Positions 50,401 through 58,860 of a DNA stretch of 64,000 bases are shown piece by piece (positions within the stretch are counted from its first letter, which is position 1; the number at the start of each line of letters is the position of its first letter). The stretch is from positions 30,677 through 94,676 of the forward strand of contig JAEXOR010000023.1 of NCBI GenBank assembly GCA_023439185.1. The letters are read 5' to 3'. Under the pieces are notes generated by a model, which was not told the origin of the DNA, searched no databases, and saw only the letters and a list, made by a program, of their open reading frames with translations. Both the position numbers and the translations under genes were made by a program. The stretch comes from Bacillota bacterium (lineage in GTDB: Bacteria > Bacillota > Desulfotomaculia > Desulfotomaculales > Desulfallaceae).

Positions 50401-53400
50401 ATGGAAACCTTACCGGCTGCTCCAACACGGGAGCGATTGCGGGAGCATCATACCTGGGCGGCATCGCCGGTTATAAGCAATCGGAAGGTTTCATTGAGCA
50501 ATGCTATAATACGGGCAGCGTTACCGGAAGCGCTGCCTCAAATGTAAGGACCGGAGGCATTGTGGGATATCTGCAAAACGCCGCCATCAGCGTTTCAGAC
50601 TGTTATAACGCCGGAGCCGTCAGCGGCGGAACCGCTGCCAGTCTCGGCGGCATCGTTGGCGGATCACAGAGTAATGTGGTGATTTCCCATTGCTACAACC
50701 TTCACAATATGACCAATCCGATCAGGGGAACCACCGCCGGCGCCCTCAGCAATTGTTATTACCTGATTGACGACGCCGGGACGGAAACAGCAACGGGAAC
50801 AGAAGATAAGAAAAAGGAGGCCGCCTTCGGCAGCGGCGAGGTGGCCTGGCTGCTGAACATGCGGGGCACAGCGGAGCACAGTGGCGTATGGAGCCTGGGA
50901 GAAACCACGTTCGATGGCGGCGAATTCACGGCGCCGGTATTCGTGGACGCGGCCCGCCCCGGGATCTACAAGGTTGTTGAGCTGAAGAACCGGGACTTCG
51001 TTAATGAAGCAGACGCCCCGGGCCGGGTGGTTTGCACCCCAAGCGCGTACGCGGCGGCGGGAAGCACGGTTGCATTGACCTTGGAGTTAAACCCGGGCGA
51101 AGACTATATCCTGCAAGTGGAAAGCGTCAGCCCGTCCGGCGTGGTTATTGACGAAAATAATCAATTCACCATGCCGCCGGGCAATGTGTCCATTGAATAC
51201 ACCCTGGTGAAAGACGCCCTGCCCGGTCAAACGTTTACAGTCATCTTTGACTATCAGGACGGCGCAACACCAAATCTGCCCGTTGCCGTAACCTACCCGG
51301 ACCCGCTGCCGGAGCCGGCTGAGCCTGAATGGGAAGGACACGGATTTTTAGGATGGTACCAGCTAAACACCGATTTGCCCTATCCATTCGGGCAGCCGGT
51401 GCGCAGCGACTTTACCCTTTACGCCCGGTGGGGTTCACAGTACGAGGCCGTCTTTCACTGGAACGACGAGACGTCCCATGTAACGACGGCGCCTGCGGTA
51501 ACAATCGGCGCCCCGCTGCCGGATCCTTCCAGCGACCCGTCAATAGAGCCAAACCCGCCGGTTAAAGAGTACATGCGGGTCTATTGGCATTTGGATTCCG
51601 CGTGCACCGGGCCGGCCTGGGACTTTGCCGCCACCAGGATCAGCGAGGCTATGCTGACCGACATGGGCGGCGGGGTTAAGAAGCTGCTCCTGTACGGCAG
51701 TTGGCGGGAAAACATAGCGGATAAATCCTGGTTTAATCCGCTGGCGGAAGAGTTTGCGCTGGAAACCAGGGAGCAGCTCTTCGGCTTTGCCCAACTGGTC
51801 AACGAAGGAAACGTCTTTGCCGGGCAAACGGTGCGGCTGTCGAACGATATCGACCTGAGGCAGACCGGCTGGACCCCGGCGGGGACCGTAACCGCGCCCT
51901 TTAACGGCGCCTTTGACGGAAACAGCTTTACCATTAGCGGCTTATCCATCAATAACCCGGGGGCGGATTACCAGGGGCTGTTCGGCGCCGTGGGCGATTC
52001 CGCCGTCATCAAGAACCTCACCGTGGCAGGCGAAGTTACCGGCCGGGCCTATGTGGCGGGGATCGCGGCCCTGATGAAAGGCGGCCTGATTGACGGAGTG
52101 ACCAACGAAGTCAAGGTGACCGCCAAAGCGGCGTCCGGCGTTTCGGCAAACGGCGCCGCCGGCATCGCCGGCCGGCAGGAGGGCGGCGTCATTGTCAATT
52201 GCATCAATCAGGGCGAAATTACCGTTCACTCCGACACTCCTCAAGCCGCCTCCCCTCAAAGAGCGGGCGGCATCGCGGGGTACAGCGCGGGACTAATTGA
52301 TTCCTGCGTCAACAACGGCGCTGTCTCTCTTTCCGTTTCCATTAATAACAGCATCGTCGGCGGCATCGCCGCTCACAGCTCCGGAGCGGTGGTCAGGAAC
52401 TCCCTAAACACGGGTTCAATAACAAATAACAGCAATAGCGGAAGCAGCGCGCAATCGGCTATCGGCGGCATTATCGGGCTGGCGGAGGGTGGTGAAATCG
52501 GGATTGATAAAAACGGCTCCCGGGTGGAAGCCTGCCTGAATTACGGCGCCCTTGCGGGCAAGGCTGAATATGGCGGCGGTATTGTCGGTGATGCCAGGAC
52601 AAAGACAGTGATTACCCGGTGCGGCAACGAAGGAGACATTAATCTCGAAATCAGCTTCCCGGGCGGTATTGCCGGCCGGATATACCAGGGCGATACGCGG
52701 TTTAAAACAACCGTTACGGATAATTACAACCGCGGCGGCATCACCTGTACAAGCACTTCCGCAGGTTTTAACGGAGGCGGAATAGCCGGAATTGTCAATG
52801 GCGCTGATGCCACCTTACCTAAGGACGGCGTCTACCTGACCGTCAGCTACAACTACAACCGGGGCGATATTAACTACACCGGCGGCAGTTCAACGGCCAG
52901 GCTGGGCGGCATCCTGGGCCAGTGCGCAATTTCGGGCCAAAGCGCAGAAACCGTCATTTTCTCCGGCAATTACAGCGCCGCCGAGCTAAAGACTGCAGGT
53001 GTCGCCTCTCCATTGATCGGCGCCTTGATCGGAACTGCATCAGGCAAGCTAACCGGCTACAGCAACTTCTATAACGGGGAGCTCTGCCCGAAAAGCGTCG
53101 GCAATAGCCCAAGTTCTGTCACCGCCGAGGCCATGACGACCGCGGAAATGCAAGACGCCGGCTTCGCGGCGGCCCTAGGCTCTTCCTACGTCCCGGACCC
53201 CGGCGGCATAAACGGCAGCTACCCCGTTCTCTACTGGGAAGCGCCAGCGGAGGAGGGCGACTGGACGGTGACCTTTGATTTCAACGACGGCACGGGGGGC
53301 AAGGTAACCCAAAAAGTCCCGGCCGGAGGGCTGGCCGTGCCGGCCGCGCCTTTGCGGACCGGCTACACCCTGACAGGCTGGTACCTGGAAAGGTACGCCA

Positions 53401-56400
53401 CGGAAGAGCCTTTTGACTTCGACACTCCGGTTGCCGGAGACTTGACCCTTTACGCCAAGTGGGATTTTGCCACCTATACCGTCACCTATGACCGCAACGA
53501 CGGCTCCGCCGGCGAGGACCGGATCTTCCTCACCCAGCAATACACCTATACCGCCACGACCGTCCCCCGGACGGAAAGGCCGACTGCCGAACCCCTGCTC
53601 GAAGACTTTGAATTCTATGATTGGTATACGGGCCGGGAACTGCCCGGCGGCGGCGTCCAATTAGACGATGAGCCCTTTGTATTCGGCGGGGAAGTCACCG
53701 GCAGCTTCACCCTGTACGCCCGGTGGAACGGCGTGATCCCCGACTACGCGTGGTACGCCGGCCCAACGGGACCGTATGAAATTGGGACCATAGAGCAACT
53801 GGCCGGACTGGCCAGGCTGGTCAACGGGACGGGACCTGACCACAATAAGGTAAATTTTGAGGACCAGACCATCACCCTCACAAACAATTTGGACCTGGAC
53901 GGTATCGTCTGGACACCCATCGGCCAGGCGGCCGGCACCCCCTTTGCCGGCACCTTCGACGGCGCCGGGCACGCGGTGCGCAACCTTACCGTCAACCCGG
54001 GCGGCGGCTACCGGGGACTGTTCGGCTATGTAGACAGGGACGGGACATTGAAAAACCTGACTGTTGAGGGCGGCAGCGTTGCCGGCGGTTCCAGTTACGG
54101 CGCCGGGGCCCTGGCGGGCCACCTCGACGGTAAAATTGAGGATTGCGCCAACGAAGGCGCGGCGGTGACGGGAGTAGACGCAGGCGGTATCGCCGGCAGT
54201 ACGGGGACCGACGCCGGGATCAGCGGCTGCGCCAATACGGCGCCGGTCTCCGGCAGCTTCGCCGGCGGCATCGCCGGCTGGTTTACCGGCGAGGAACTGC
54301 GACGCTGTAAGAACAGCGGCGCGGTTACAGGCTCCAGCGCCGCCGGCGGTATAGCCGGAAGGTCCGCGGGAGCCGGTTCAAATGACAAAGCGGTTCTGGA
54401 GTACAATGTCAACCGGGGAAGCGTCCAGGGGAGCCAGGGGGCCGCAAACGTTGGCGGTATTGTGGGCATCACCCGCTATACCGAAGTGGGCTACTGCTCC
54501 AACCTGGGACCGGTTACTGTTAAGGCCGGCGGCTTCGGCGGGGGACTAGCGGGAACACTTGATTACAATTCCCCGTTATACAGCTCATTTTCTGTGGGTC
54601 TGGTGACGGGCGGCGGTACAACCGGCGCGGCAGTGGCCCAAAGGGGCAACAACAATTTTACCGGCAATACCCTGACCAACGTGTACGTCCTGGATGGCGA
54701 TCTCCTGGACAAAGGCTGGGTTAAGCCGGCGACGGCGGAGGCATTAGGCAATGGTTCGTTGGCCTACGGGATGAACAAAGATCTAGCGGGCAAATGGCAT
54801 CCCGCCTGGAGCCAGGGGCCGGACGGCTATCCCGTTCCGGCCGCTGCCGACGGCGGCAACGCAGTTTTCCGGGTTTCGCTTCAGCCGCTTCAGCCGGGAT
54901 TTGACCATGGGACGGCAGTCCTGGACAAGGCCTACAGCAACGCCGGTGCTTCGGTAACGGTGACCGCCGAGCCGGAGGAAGGCTATGCGGTGGTTTTGGT
55001 GGCGGCCGGCAAGGAGAACGGCGGCAAAGCGGAGGTAACGCATACTCCGGACAGCGCCGACTACGTTTTCACCATGCCCGTGACCGACGTCGGCGTAACG
55101 GTGCGGTTTGACTTAATACCCGTCCCGTTGGACCAGGAGTTTACCGTGACCTTTGACGGCAAAGGCGGCGCCTGGGACGGAGACGTTGGTTTCGTTGCCG
55201 TACCCGTGCAGGCTTTGGAAAAAGTATCCCCGCCCGCCGCGCCGGTTAAAGACGGCTACGCCTTCCAGGGCTGGTGCACGGACGAGGCTTTAAATACCCC
55301 CTATGACTTTGATACCTTGGTGGTCAGGAACTTTACCCTGTACGCCAAGTGGAAAGCCGTGGGCAATGTGTATGTGACCTTTAACCTCAACGGCGTGCCG
55401 GGGACGGCACCGCCGGTCCAGGAAGTCGCCGTCGGCGGTTTGGTGACCGAACCGGACGCTCCCGCGGGAGACGGGGAACACTACTTTGCCGGGTGGGCAA
55501 GGGACCGGGACGGCAAATTCCCCTGGAACTTCGGCGCAGACAGGGCGGGGAACCAGGACTTTACGCTCTATGCCCGGTGGAGGGACTTCCCGGGCGGGGC
55601 AGGGACATCCCCCTTCGACGCCATTGAGCTTGCGGCGGACGATGGTTCCCTGGAGCGTCTGGCCGATCTGGTCAGGCAGGGAGATGATTTTGCCGGCAAA
55701 TACTTTAAACTGACGAGCGACGTGACCATTGACGCGCCCATTGGCGACGCTGTGGTTGATGAAAAAAACCTCACCATCACGCTCCGGGCGCCTTTTAACG
55801 GCATATTCGACGGGGACGGGCATACCGTGACGCTGGATATCAGCAACGGCTCTTCAAGTATTTCCCAGAGCCTGTTCGCCTGCCTGGGCGCCGGCGCGGA
55901 AGTAAGAAACCTTAACGTGGAGGGAACCGTGGCGGGCCGGTACCTGGTGGGCGGCATTGCCGGCTACAATCAGGGGCTGATTGAAGACTGCTTCTCATCC
56001 GCGACAGTATCAGGAGTTGCCAACGTGGGCGGCATTGCCGGCTATAATTACAACGGCACGATCACCGGTTGCGAAAATACCGGCCCGGTTGAGGGCAGCG
56101 GAGTGTTTCTTAAACATTCCGAAGGCAGCAATGTATATTTCTACAGCAATACCGGCGGCATCGTTGGCTATACTTCCGGCACAGGCGCGGTCCTTGAAAA
56201 CTGCACCAATTCCGGAGCGGTTGAAGGGGCATACGCACATGTCGGCGGCATTGCCGGTGTTACCGTAAATAATATTACCGGCTGCCATAACTCCGGAACT
56301 GTTACCGGACTGGACGATAGAAAAAGTGAAACAACACTAAGCTATATCGGCGGCATTGCCGGCGTAAGAAGCGATGGACTGATAGTCGGCTGCACGAACG

Positions 56401-58085
56401 AAGGGGAAGTTTCCGCTCCTCTTTGGTCATATGTGGGCGGAATCACCGGCTCCGGCCCGGCGAATAGATGCGACAACGAAGGCGCTGTTACCGGGAACTA
56501 TCTGGTCGGCGGAATTGCCGGCGCGTTAACCGGCGGCGTGATTCAGGACTGCAACAACAGCGGGGACGTATCCGCAACGAAAGAGCACGCCGGCGGCATC
56601 GCCGGTCAGACTTCGAGTGACAGTATCGTCCAACAATGCAGCAACTCGGGAGTGGTGACCGGCGCAAACTATACCGGCGGCATCGCCGGTCAGACTTCGA
56701 ATAACAGTATCGTCCAACAATGCAGCAACTCGGGAGCGGTGACCGGCACAAACTATACCGGTGGCATTGCCGGCTGGACTTCGACTAACAGTATTGTCCA
56801 ACAATGCGGCAATTCGGGAGCGGTGACCGGCGCGGACTATGCCGGCGGCATTGTGGGATACGCCCGGTCAAACGTCCGATACAGTTACAACCTCGCCCCA
56901 ATAACCGCAACGGGTGGAAATGCCGGCGGCATTGCCGGATCTGTGGAATCTTCCAATGAATCCGTAACTATATTTATAACCAGTTGCTTCAGTTACGAGG
57001 TCGATGAAAACGGCAGCCCGTCAGCACCAAGTATTTCCGCTTTGGTCGGGAACGGCGGGCAGAGCCTGCAAATCCTGCGGAGCTTCTACTGTTCCGGCCC
57101 GGAGAGCGGCCAGGAGAACATGATGTTTGGTTTCAGCGTTATGAGCGCGGCGGCGGATCCCAATCAGGCCAAAACCCCGGCACAGTTCGCCGGCGGCGAG
57201 GTGGCCTACCTGCTGGACAACGGCGGGCAGGCGCGTGACGGAATTTGGGGCCAGAAACTTGGCCAGGATCAGTATCCGCATTTTGCCGACGCGCAGCATC
57301 CGCTCATTTACCTCGCCCGGGCCGAGCAATCCGAGGGCGGGGCCGTTACGGTCAACGGCCGTAATACTCATTATGCCGAGCAAGGATCAACAGTGTCGAT
57401 CTCGGCTCAAGCAGACGCAGATTATGAATTTGAGTCGCTTACCGTCAACGGGGTAGATTATTCCACCTCATCCCGCAGCATTGTCATCCAACAGGCGGAT
57501 ATTGTGGCATCAGCGACTTTTGTGAAAAAACTTGAAGAGCCGATCGACGAAGATGAAGATGACGATGACAATAACGATCCCGGCAAGGGCGGCGAGAACG
57601 GCGACGGCGAAGGTCCAGGCGACGGCGAAGGGATCGGCGACGGCAGCGGGAGCGGCGAGGGCGACGGGAGCGGCGTCGGCAGCGGGAGCGGCGAAGGCGG
57701 TGGGATCGGCGTCGGCGAAGGGACCGGCGGCAACGTCGTTGACGGAGCCGGCAGTTCCGGCGTTGAGGGAACCATAAGGGTATTGACGCCGGCAATAGAG
57801 CAGCAGTCCTCCAACGAAGTGGGGACGGCAGAACAGACCGACGTCAGCCCGGAACAAAATGAAGAACCGTCCTCCGGCAGGGATGCCGGCGGCGGGGGCC
57901 GGGAGGGCGAGGGCTCGCAGCCCCCCGAAATGCCGGAAAAGCCGGCCTGGTTCAGGATCGATAATGTTATGGAAACCATTCGTCAAAATCCTTTTCTTAC
58001 CACGGTGATCATTATTCTGACAGCCGGTATTTTGCTGTTTACCGCCGGCAGGCGCTATTGGAACTACCGGAAGAGTATTAAGTAA
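44433..58085 (+). CDS. Giant GLUG/InlB-repeat surface protein with C-terminal membrane anchor (4550 aa)
   Basis: The protein has a Sec signal peptide (residues 1-30, ending TGYA) and a Gly/Pro/Glu-rich linker to about 120. Eight modules follow, each opening with a W-Y/F block and xELxYLAELVN (near residues 134, 529, 866, 1408, 1723, 2432, 3107, 3727). Each continues with GTFDGAGH and strings of GLUG-type repeats (GGIAG....I..C.N.G.VTG). Several modules close with FNSGxxxWLLN, WGLGE and FTMPxxNVxIEY. InlB-type repeats (GWYxxxxxxxPFDFxxPVxxDxTLYAxW) occur near 2268, 2944-3100 and 3570-3720. The end has an Asp-rich stretch, a 60-residue Gly/Ser/Glu tract, one membrane helix (4520-4540) and the tail RRYWNYRKSIK. 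There is no LPxTG. ATG 44433 follows AAAGGAGG. Role inferred: cell-surface adhesin or ligand scaffold. Confidence 0.9.
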   Translation: MRKKRARLRVICFLMCFLLIFSQAPLTGYAQSTDGGTPGDSVGDYVYEGSGGGGDDLPPGGGEDGPAPEPPGEGTGEEGEDLPPGSSENGPPPDMDGETPGDSVADDVYEETDALGALPQFTMFLMSGASSAQDWYDEYSAIGAFPVSSVQELVYVAELVNEGITTFEEEIVYLTGDVDLGGAGDWTPIGFSDANSFQGTFDGAGYAVKNMTVNRPSNNYAGLFGYVKDAVIRNLGIDGGTVTGRSYIAGVAGCAAGATTGATTIENCYNTAAISAGTGGRAGGIAGWASGNVSIVRSWNAGSVATSDTSSNIGGILGGPTGNGVSVSDCYNTGMISNELQACIGGIVGGHVESLASVTISNCYNVPAITNPIKGTNITSTPDNCYYLVGDSGTETDSAKYAAAFSNGELAWLLNTAGGTAENRAVWGHGEIVSAALDRGPVLANEAHGPICKLTLTQEETPGSPGVLTGVGDTYVAAGSQVELTVQGLSRYTLEIISQVPVDLIIEGNQFTMPDRDVVIECRVIPDAQGWYDDYLSATEFVIQSGAELGYLAELVNDGTDSFHGKTISLTGDIDLAGVDNWTPIGDSAEHSFQGTFDGAGHLIKNLAVNRTDANYAGLFGYVDNAGIKNLGIAGGTVTGVNYAGGVTGYAAGTTTIENCYNTAAITATTGDNSGGIAGGMAPGSGAANCYNLPPLYNPIRGGADGALSNCYYLIGDGEDETVTGTVYAKKAASFNSGAVSWLLNMGGAAEHSGIWGLGEIIFEGSEFTAPVFAGASQAVYRITLEKQGDGPGSAYVENRYAVPGTRVELKINQPGGDSYYDLQVEETSPPDLEIFSVIDGGGYFNMPESNVQIDYRLVQGSDGQSWYLDNQDANEFFIGAARDLVYLAQLVNGEVLVPGFDKVNFSGKTITLTRSLDLWGLDNWTPIGLSGTNSFQGTFDGAGHTVGNLTVNMEAGTSSNEKNAGLFGYLEDAVIKDLTISEGAVTGGIYVRAGGVAGFAKGETTIENCVNNASVALAGTLAAATGYAGGIIGAAQDEITIRNCGNNAPVTVDAPQARAGGIAGRISSTPEDKATITGCANAAAVTATTNGGSGYSGGIVANMDSVTVTDCSNTGAVSSTNYSGGIAGYSTTSTITGSHNAGPVTGNDAGGIAGNLRTSSINQSRNTGGVSGTGAAGGIVGYFSLSDPGDKITDCYNIGSITGTNYTGGIAGRGTNDTKIFNAYNLPGMTKPLIGDNNNTPGRLGNCYYLTGDGGPETAANQGIGKEAAFFNNGEASWLLNTAGGTAANGSVWGLGEMTADWNAELNKAPVFSDETHRPVYGVALVNLAPIGSAGRLVCDGSAYAPAGTAMTLRVELNDGEGQEDCTLEIVGHTPDRPDMFIDENNQFIMPAKDVTIEYTLSPAPRAWYDQNPDADNFTIGTAAELAYLAELVDHGIDDFSGKTIALEGDITLPGADFWMPIGDSPAYSFRGTFDGAGHLIKNLAVNRPEADYAGLFGCVHNAVVKNLGIAGGTVHSNNYAGGIAGYAAGTTEIRHCYSTAYVTANGTQAGGIVGAAEQPVGSVVVNSYSLVDDADPETDSAKHAAAFNSGAVSWLLNMGGTAEHSGLWGLGEMTADWNPGLAKAPVPCDEGHPAIYKVILTNLEPVGAPGTVVCAPGEYMTPGGAVTLQIEFNEGQKGYIINAESIVPASVTINSDNQFTMPASNVQIDYRLAEGSDGKSWYLDNPYAESFTVGAAADLVYLAKLVNGEIAGAPVNFSGRTITLAGDVDLTGADWTPIGDSEAHSFQGTFDGGGHTITNLTVNRPDNDYAGLFGYINSGVIKDLAIGGGTVTGKDFVGGIAGHAVYTTISNCSNAAAVTGANINTGGIVGSTNNITTITDCSNKGTVTGTGNNTGGILGLASSTITFTNCSNEGAVTGNQYTGGIAGYTANIATFTNCSNEGDITGNSTYAGGIVGQAYVQTTAANCSNAGDVTGNYTYRGGIAGRIDGNLTGCSNTGAIAGASYLGGIAGYKQSEGFIEQCYNTGSVTGSAASNVRTGGIVGYLQNAAISVSDCYNAGAVSGGTAASLGGIVGGSQSNVVISHCYNLHNMTNPIRGTTAGALSNCYYLIDDAGTETATGTEDKKKEAAFGSGEVAWLLNMRGTAEHSGVWSLGETTFDGGEFTAPVFVDAARPGIYKVVELKNRDFVNEADAPGRVVCTPSAYAAAGSTVALTLELNPGEDYILQVESVSPSGVVIDENNQFTMPPGNVSIEYTLVKDALPGQTFTVIFDYQDGATPNLPVAVTYPDPLPEPAEPEWEGHGFLGWYQLNTDLPYPFGQPVRSDFTLYARWGSQYEAVFHWNDETSHVTTAPAVTIGAPLPDPSSDPSIEPNPPVKEYMRVYWHLDSACTGPAWDFAATRISEAMLTDMGGGVKKLLLYGSWRENIADKSWFNPLAEEFALETREQLFGFAQLVNEGNVFAGQTVRLSNDIDLRQTGWTPAGTVTAPFNGAFDGNSFTISGLSINNPGADYQGLFGAVGDSAVIKNLTVAGEVTGRAYVAGIAALMKGGLIDGVTNEVKVTAKAASGVSANGAAGIAGRQEGGVIVNCINQGEITVHSDTPQAASPQRAGGIAGYSAGLIDSCVNNGAVSLSVSINNSIVGGIAAHSSGAVVRNSLNTGSITNNSNSGSSAQSAIGGIIGLAEGGEIGIDKNGSRVEACLNYGALAGKAEYGGGIVGDARTKTVITRCGNEGDINLEISFPGGIAGRIYQGDTRFKTTVTDNYNRGGITCTSTSAGFNGGGIAGIVNGADATLPKDGVYLTVSYNYNRGDINYTGGSSTARLGGILGQCAISGQSAETVIFSGNYSAAELKTAGVASPLIGALIGTASGKLTGYSNFYNGELCPKSVGNSPSSVTAEAMTTAEMQDAGFAAALGSSYVPDPGGINGSYPVLYWEAPAEEGDWTVTFDFNDGTGGKVTQKVPAGGLAVPAAPLRTGYTLTGWYLERYATEEPFDFDTPVAGDLTLYAKWDFATYTVTYDRNDGSAGEDRIFLTQQYTYTATTVPRTERPTAEPLLEDFEFYDWYTGRELPGGGVQLDDEPFVFGGEVTGSFTLYARWNGVIPDYAWYAGPTGPYEIGTIEQLAGLARLVNGTGPDHNKVNFEDQTITLTNNLDLDGIVWTPIGQAAGTPFAGTFDGAGHAVRNLTVNPGGGYRGLFGYVDRDGTLKNLTVEGGSVAGGSSYGAGALAGHLDGKIEDCANEGAAVTGVDAGGIAGSTGTDAGISGCANTAPVSGSFAGGIAGWFTGEELRRCKNSGAVTGSSAAGGIAGRSAGAGSNDKAVLEYNVNRGSVQGSQGAANVGGIVGITRYTEVGYCSNLGPVTVKAGGFGGGLAGTLDYNSPLYSSFSVGLVTGGGTTGAAVAQRGNNNFTGNTLTNVYVLDGDLLDKGWVKPATAEALGNGSLAYGMNKDLAGKWHPAWSQGPDGYPVPAAADGGNAVFRVSLQPLQPGFDHGTAVLDKAYSNAGASVTVTAEPEEGYAVVLVAAGKENGGKAEVTHTPDSADYVFTMPVTDVGVTVRFDLIPVPLDQEFTVTFDGKGGAWDGDVGFVAVPVQALEKVSPPAAPVKDGYAFQGWCTDEALNTPYDFDTLVVRNFTLYAKWKAVGNVYVTFNLNGVPGTAPPVQEVAVGGLVTEPDAPAGDGEHYFAGWARDRDGKFPWNFGADRAGNQDFTLYARWRDFPGGAGTSPFDAIELAADDGSLERLADLVRQGDDFAGKYFKLTSDVTIDAPIGDAVVDEKNLTITLRAPFNGIFDGDGHTVTLDISNGSSSISQSLFACLGAGAEVRNLNVEGTVAGRYLVGGIAGYNQGLIEDCFSSATVSGVANVGGIAGYNYNGTITGCENTGPVEGSGVFLKHSEGSNVYFYSNTGGIVGYTSGTGAVLENCTNSGAVEGAYAHVGGIAGVTVNNITGCHNSGTVTGLDDRKSETTLSYIGGIAGVRSDGLIVGCTNEGEVSAPLWSYVGGITGSGPANRCDNEGAVTGNYLVGGIAGALTGGVIQDCNNSGDVSATKEHAGGIAGQTSSDSIVQQCSNSGVVTGANYTGGIAGQTSNNSIVQQCSNSGAVTGTNYTGGIAGWTSTNSIVQQCGNSGAVTGADYAGGIVGYARSNVRYSYNLAPITATGGNAGGIAGSVESSNESVTIFITSCFSYEVDENGSPSAPSISALVGNGGQSLQILRSFYCSGPESGQENMMFGFSVMSAAADPNQAKTPAQFAGGEVAYLLDNGGQARDGIWGQKLGQDQYPHFADAQHPLIYLARAEQSEGGAVTVNGRNTHYAEQGSTVSISAQADADYEFESLTVNGVDYSTSSRSIVIQQADIVASATFVKKLEEPIDEDEDDDDNNDPGKGGENGDGEGPGDGEGIGDGSGSGEGDGSGVGSGSGEGGGIGVGEGTGGNVVDGAGSSGVEGTIRVLTPAIEQQSSNEVGTAEQTDVSPEQNEEPSSGRDAGGGGREGEGSQPPEMPEKPAWFRIDNVMETIRQNPFLTTVIIILTAGILLFTAGRRYWNYRKSIK
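56592..56843 (+). repeat. Three near-identical 84-bp tandem repeats in the giant gene
   Basis: Units begin at 56592, 56676 and 56760, each coding 28 residues of the form GGIAGxTSxxSIVQQC then NSGxVTGxxYx. DNA identity between units is far higher than among other GLUG repeats in the gene, indicating recent unit duplication. Confidence 0.9.
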
Positions 58086-58119
58086 AATGATCATTAATAA
58101 CTAAATTTGGAGGAACAAC

Positions 58120-58860
58120 ATGATTTTAGTAGCCACACTTGAAGAAGCGATGCATACCATTGGACAAAGCCTTCTGGCGCCGGTGATCATCCTGATTACC
58201 GCGCTGATGATTGTGACGGTTGCCAAGCTTGGCGGTTTTATAACGGAATGCATTGTGGAACGACGCAGATTTGTCGCCGATATACCAAGGTTGCTTAAGG
58301 AGATTAACAGACAGGATATTGAAAACGCCGGAGAGCTGATTGACGGCAGCGGTTTGCTCAAAAGCCAGCGGCACGCGTTAACCGAGTTGCTGCAAAACAG
58401 AGCTATGCCCAAAGCCCTTTTGGTGGCGCTGGCGGAACGTTTGCTGGCCGATGAGGAAAACCGCTATTTAAAGAGTCTGGAATTGCCGGAGATGATCTGC
58501 AAAGTGGGGCCCATGCTCGGCTTGGTGGGCACGCTCGTTCCCCTGGGTCCGGGGCTTCAGGCCCTGGCCCAGGGAGACGTGGCCGCTCTTTCCAAATCCT
58601 TGACCATTGCCTTTGACGCCACCACCTGCGGACTTGCCTGCGCCGGAATCGGCTATGTGCTGGTGATTATCCGCAGGCGCTGGTACAGCCATTATATTTC
58701 CCAGCTTGAGAGCATTATGGAAACCATCCTGGAAAAAGTACACCCTGAAGAAGCGGCAGCCCTGGGGAGCGCCGGAGATACGGCATTGGCGCTGGCCCTG
58801 GCCTTGGATTTGGATTTGGATGAGAAAAAGCGGTTAAAGGGGGCCGGCGCGGATGCGTAA
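58120..58860 (+). CDS. MotA/TolQ/ExbB family proton-channel protein
   Basis: This 246-residue protein has an N-terminal helix (LAPVIILITALMIVTVA, residues about 15-33) and a cytoplasmic stretch. The MotA/TolQ/ExbB domain (about 115-210) contains GPMLGLVGTLVPLGPG and ALSKSLTIAFDATTCGLACAG, matching the pore-helix signature of ExbB/TolQ. In such systems the protein forms a pentameric channel around an ExbD/TolR-type helix and converts ion flow into force on an envelope protein. The start ATG follows GGAGGAACAAC, 34 bases after the giant gene. The ATG of the DUF2149 gene overlaps its end by 8 bases. Confidence 0.88.
   Translation: MILVATLEEAMHTIGQSLLAPVIILITALMIVTVAKLGGFITECIVERRRFVADIPRLLKEINRQDIENAGELIDGSGLLKSQRHALTELLQNRAMPKALLVALAERLLADEENRYLKSLELPEMICKVGPMLGLVGTLVPLGPGLQALAQGDVAALSKSLTIAFDATTCGLACAGIGYVLVIIRRRWYSHYISQLESIMETILEKVHPEEAAALGSAGDTALALALALDLDLDEKKRLKGAGADA

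Noticed and set aside
45100..57000. Regularly spaced GGCGGCAT(C/T)GCCGG elements resembling a CRISPR array
   Set aside because: They are in codon register (Gly-Gly-Ile-Ala-Gly) within one continuous reading frame, and spacing and sequence vary. They are protein repeats.
57520..58085. Sortase-type LPxTG anchor at the end of the giant protein
   Set aside because: The C-terminus has a membrane helix and basic tail, but no LPxTG or variant precedes the helix.
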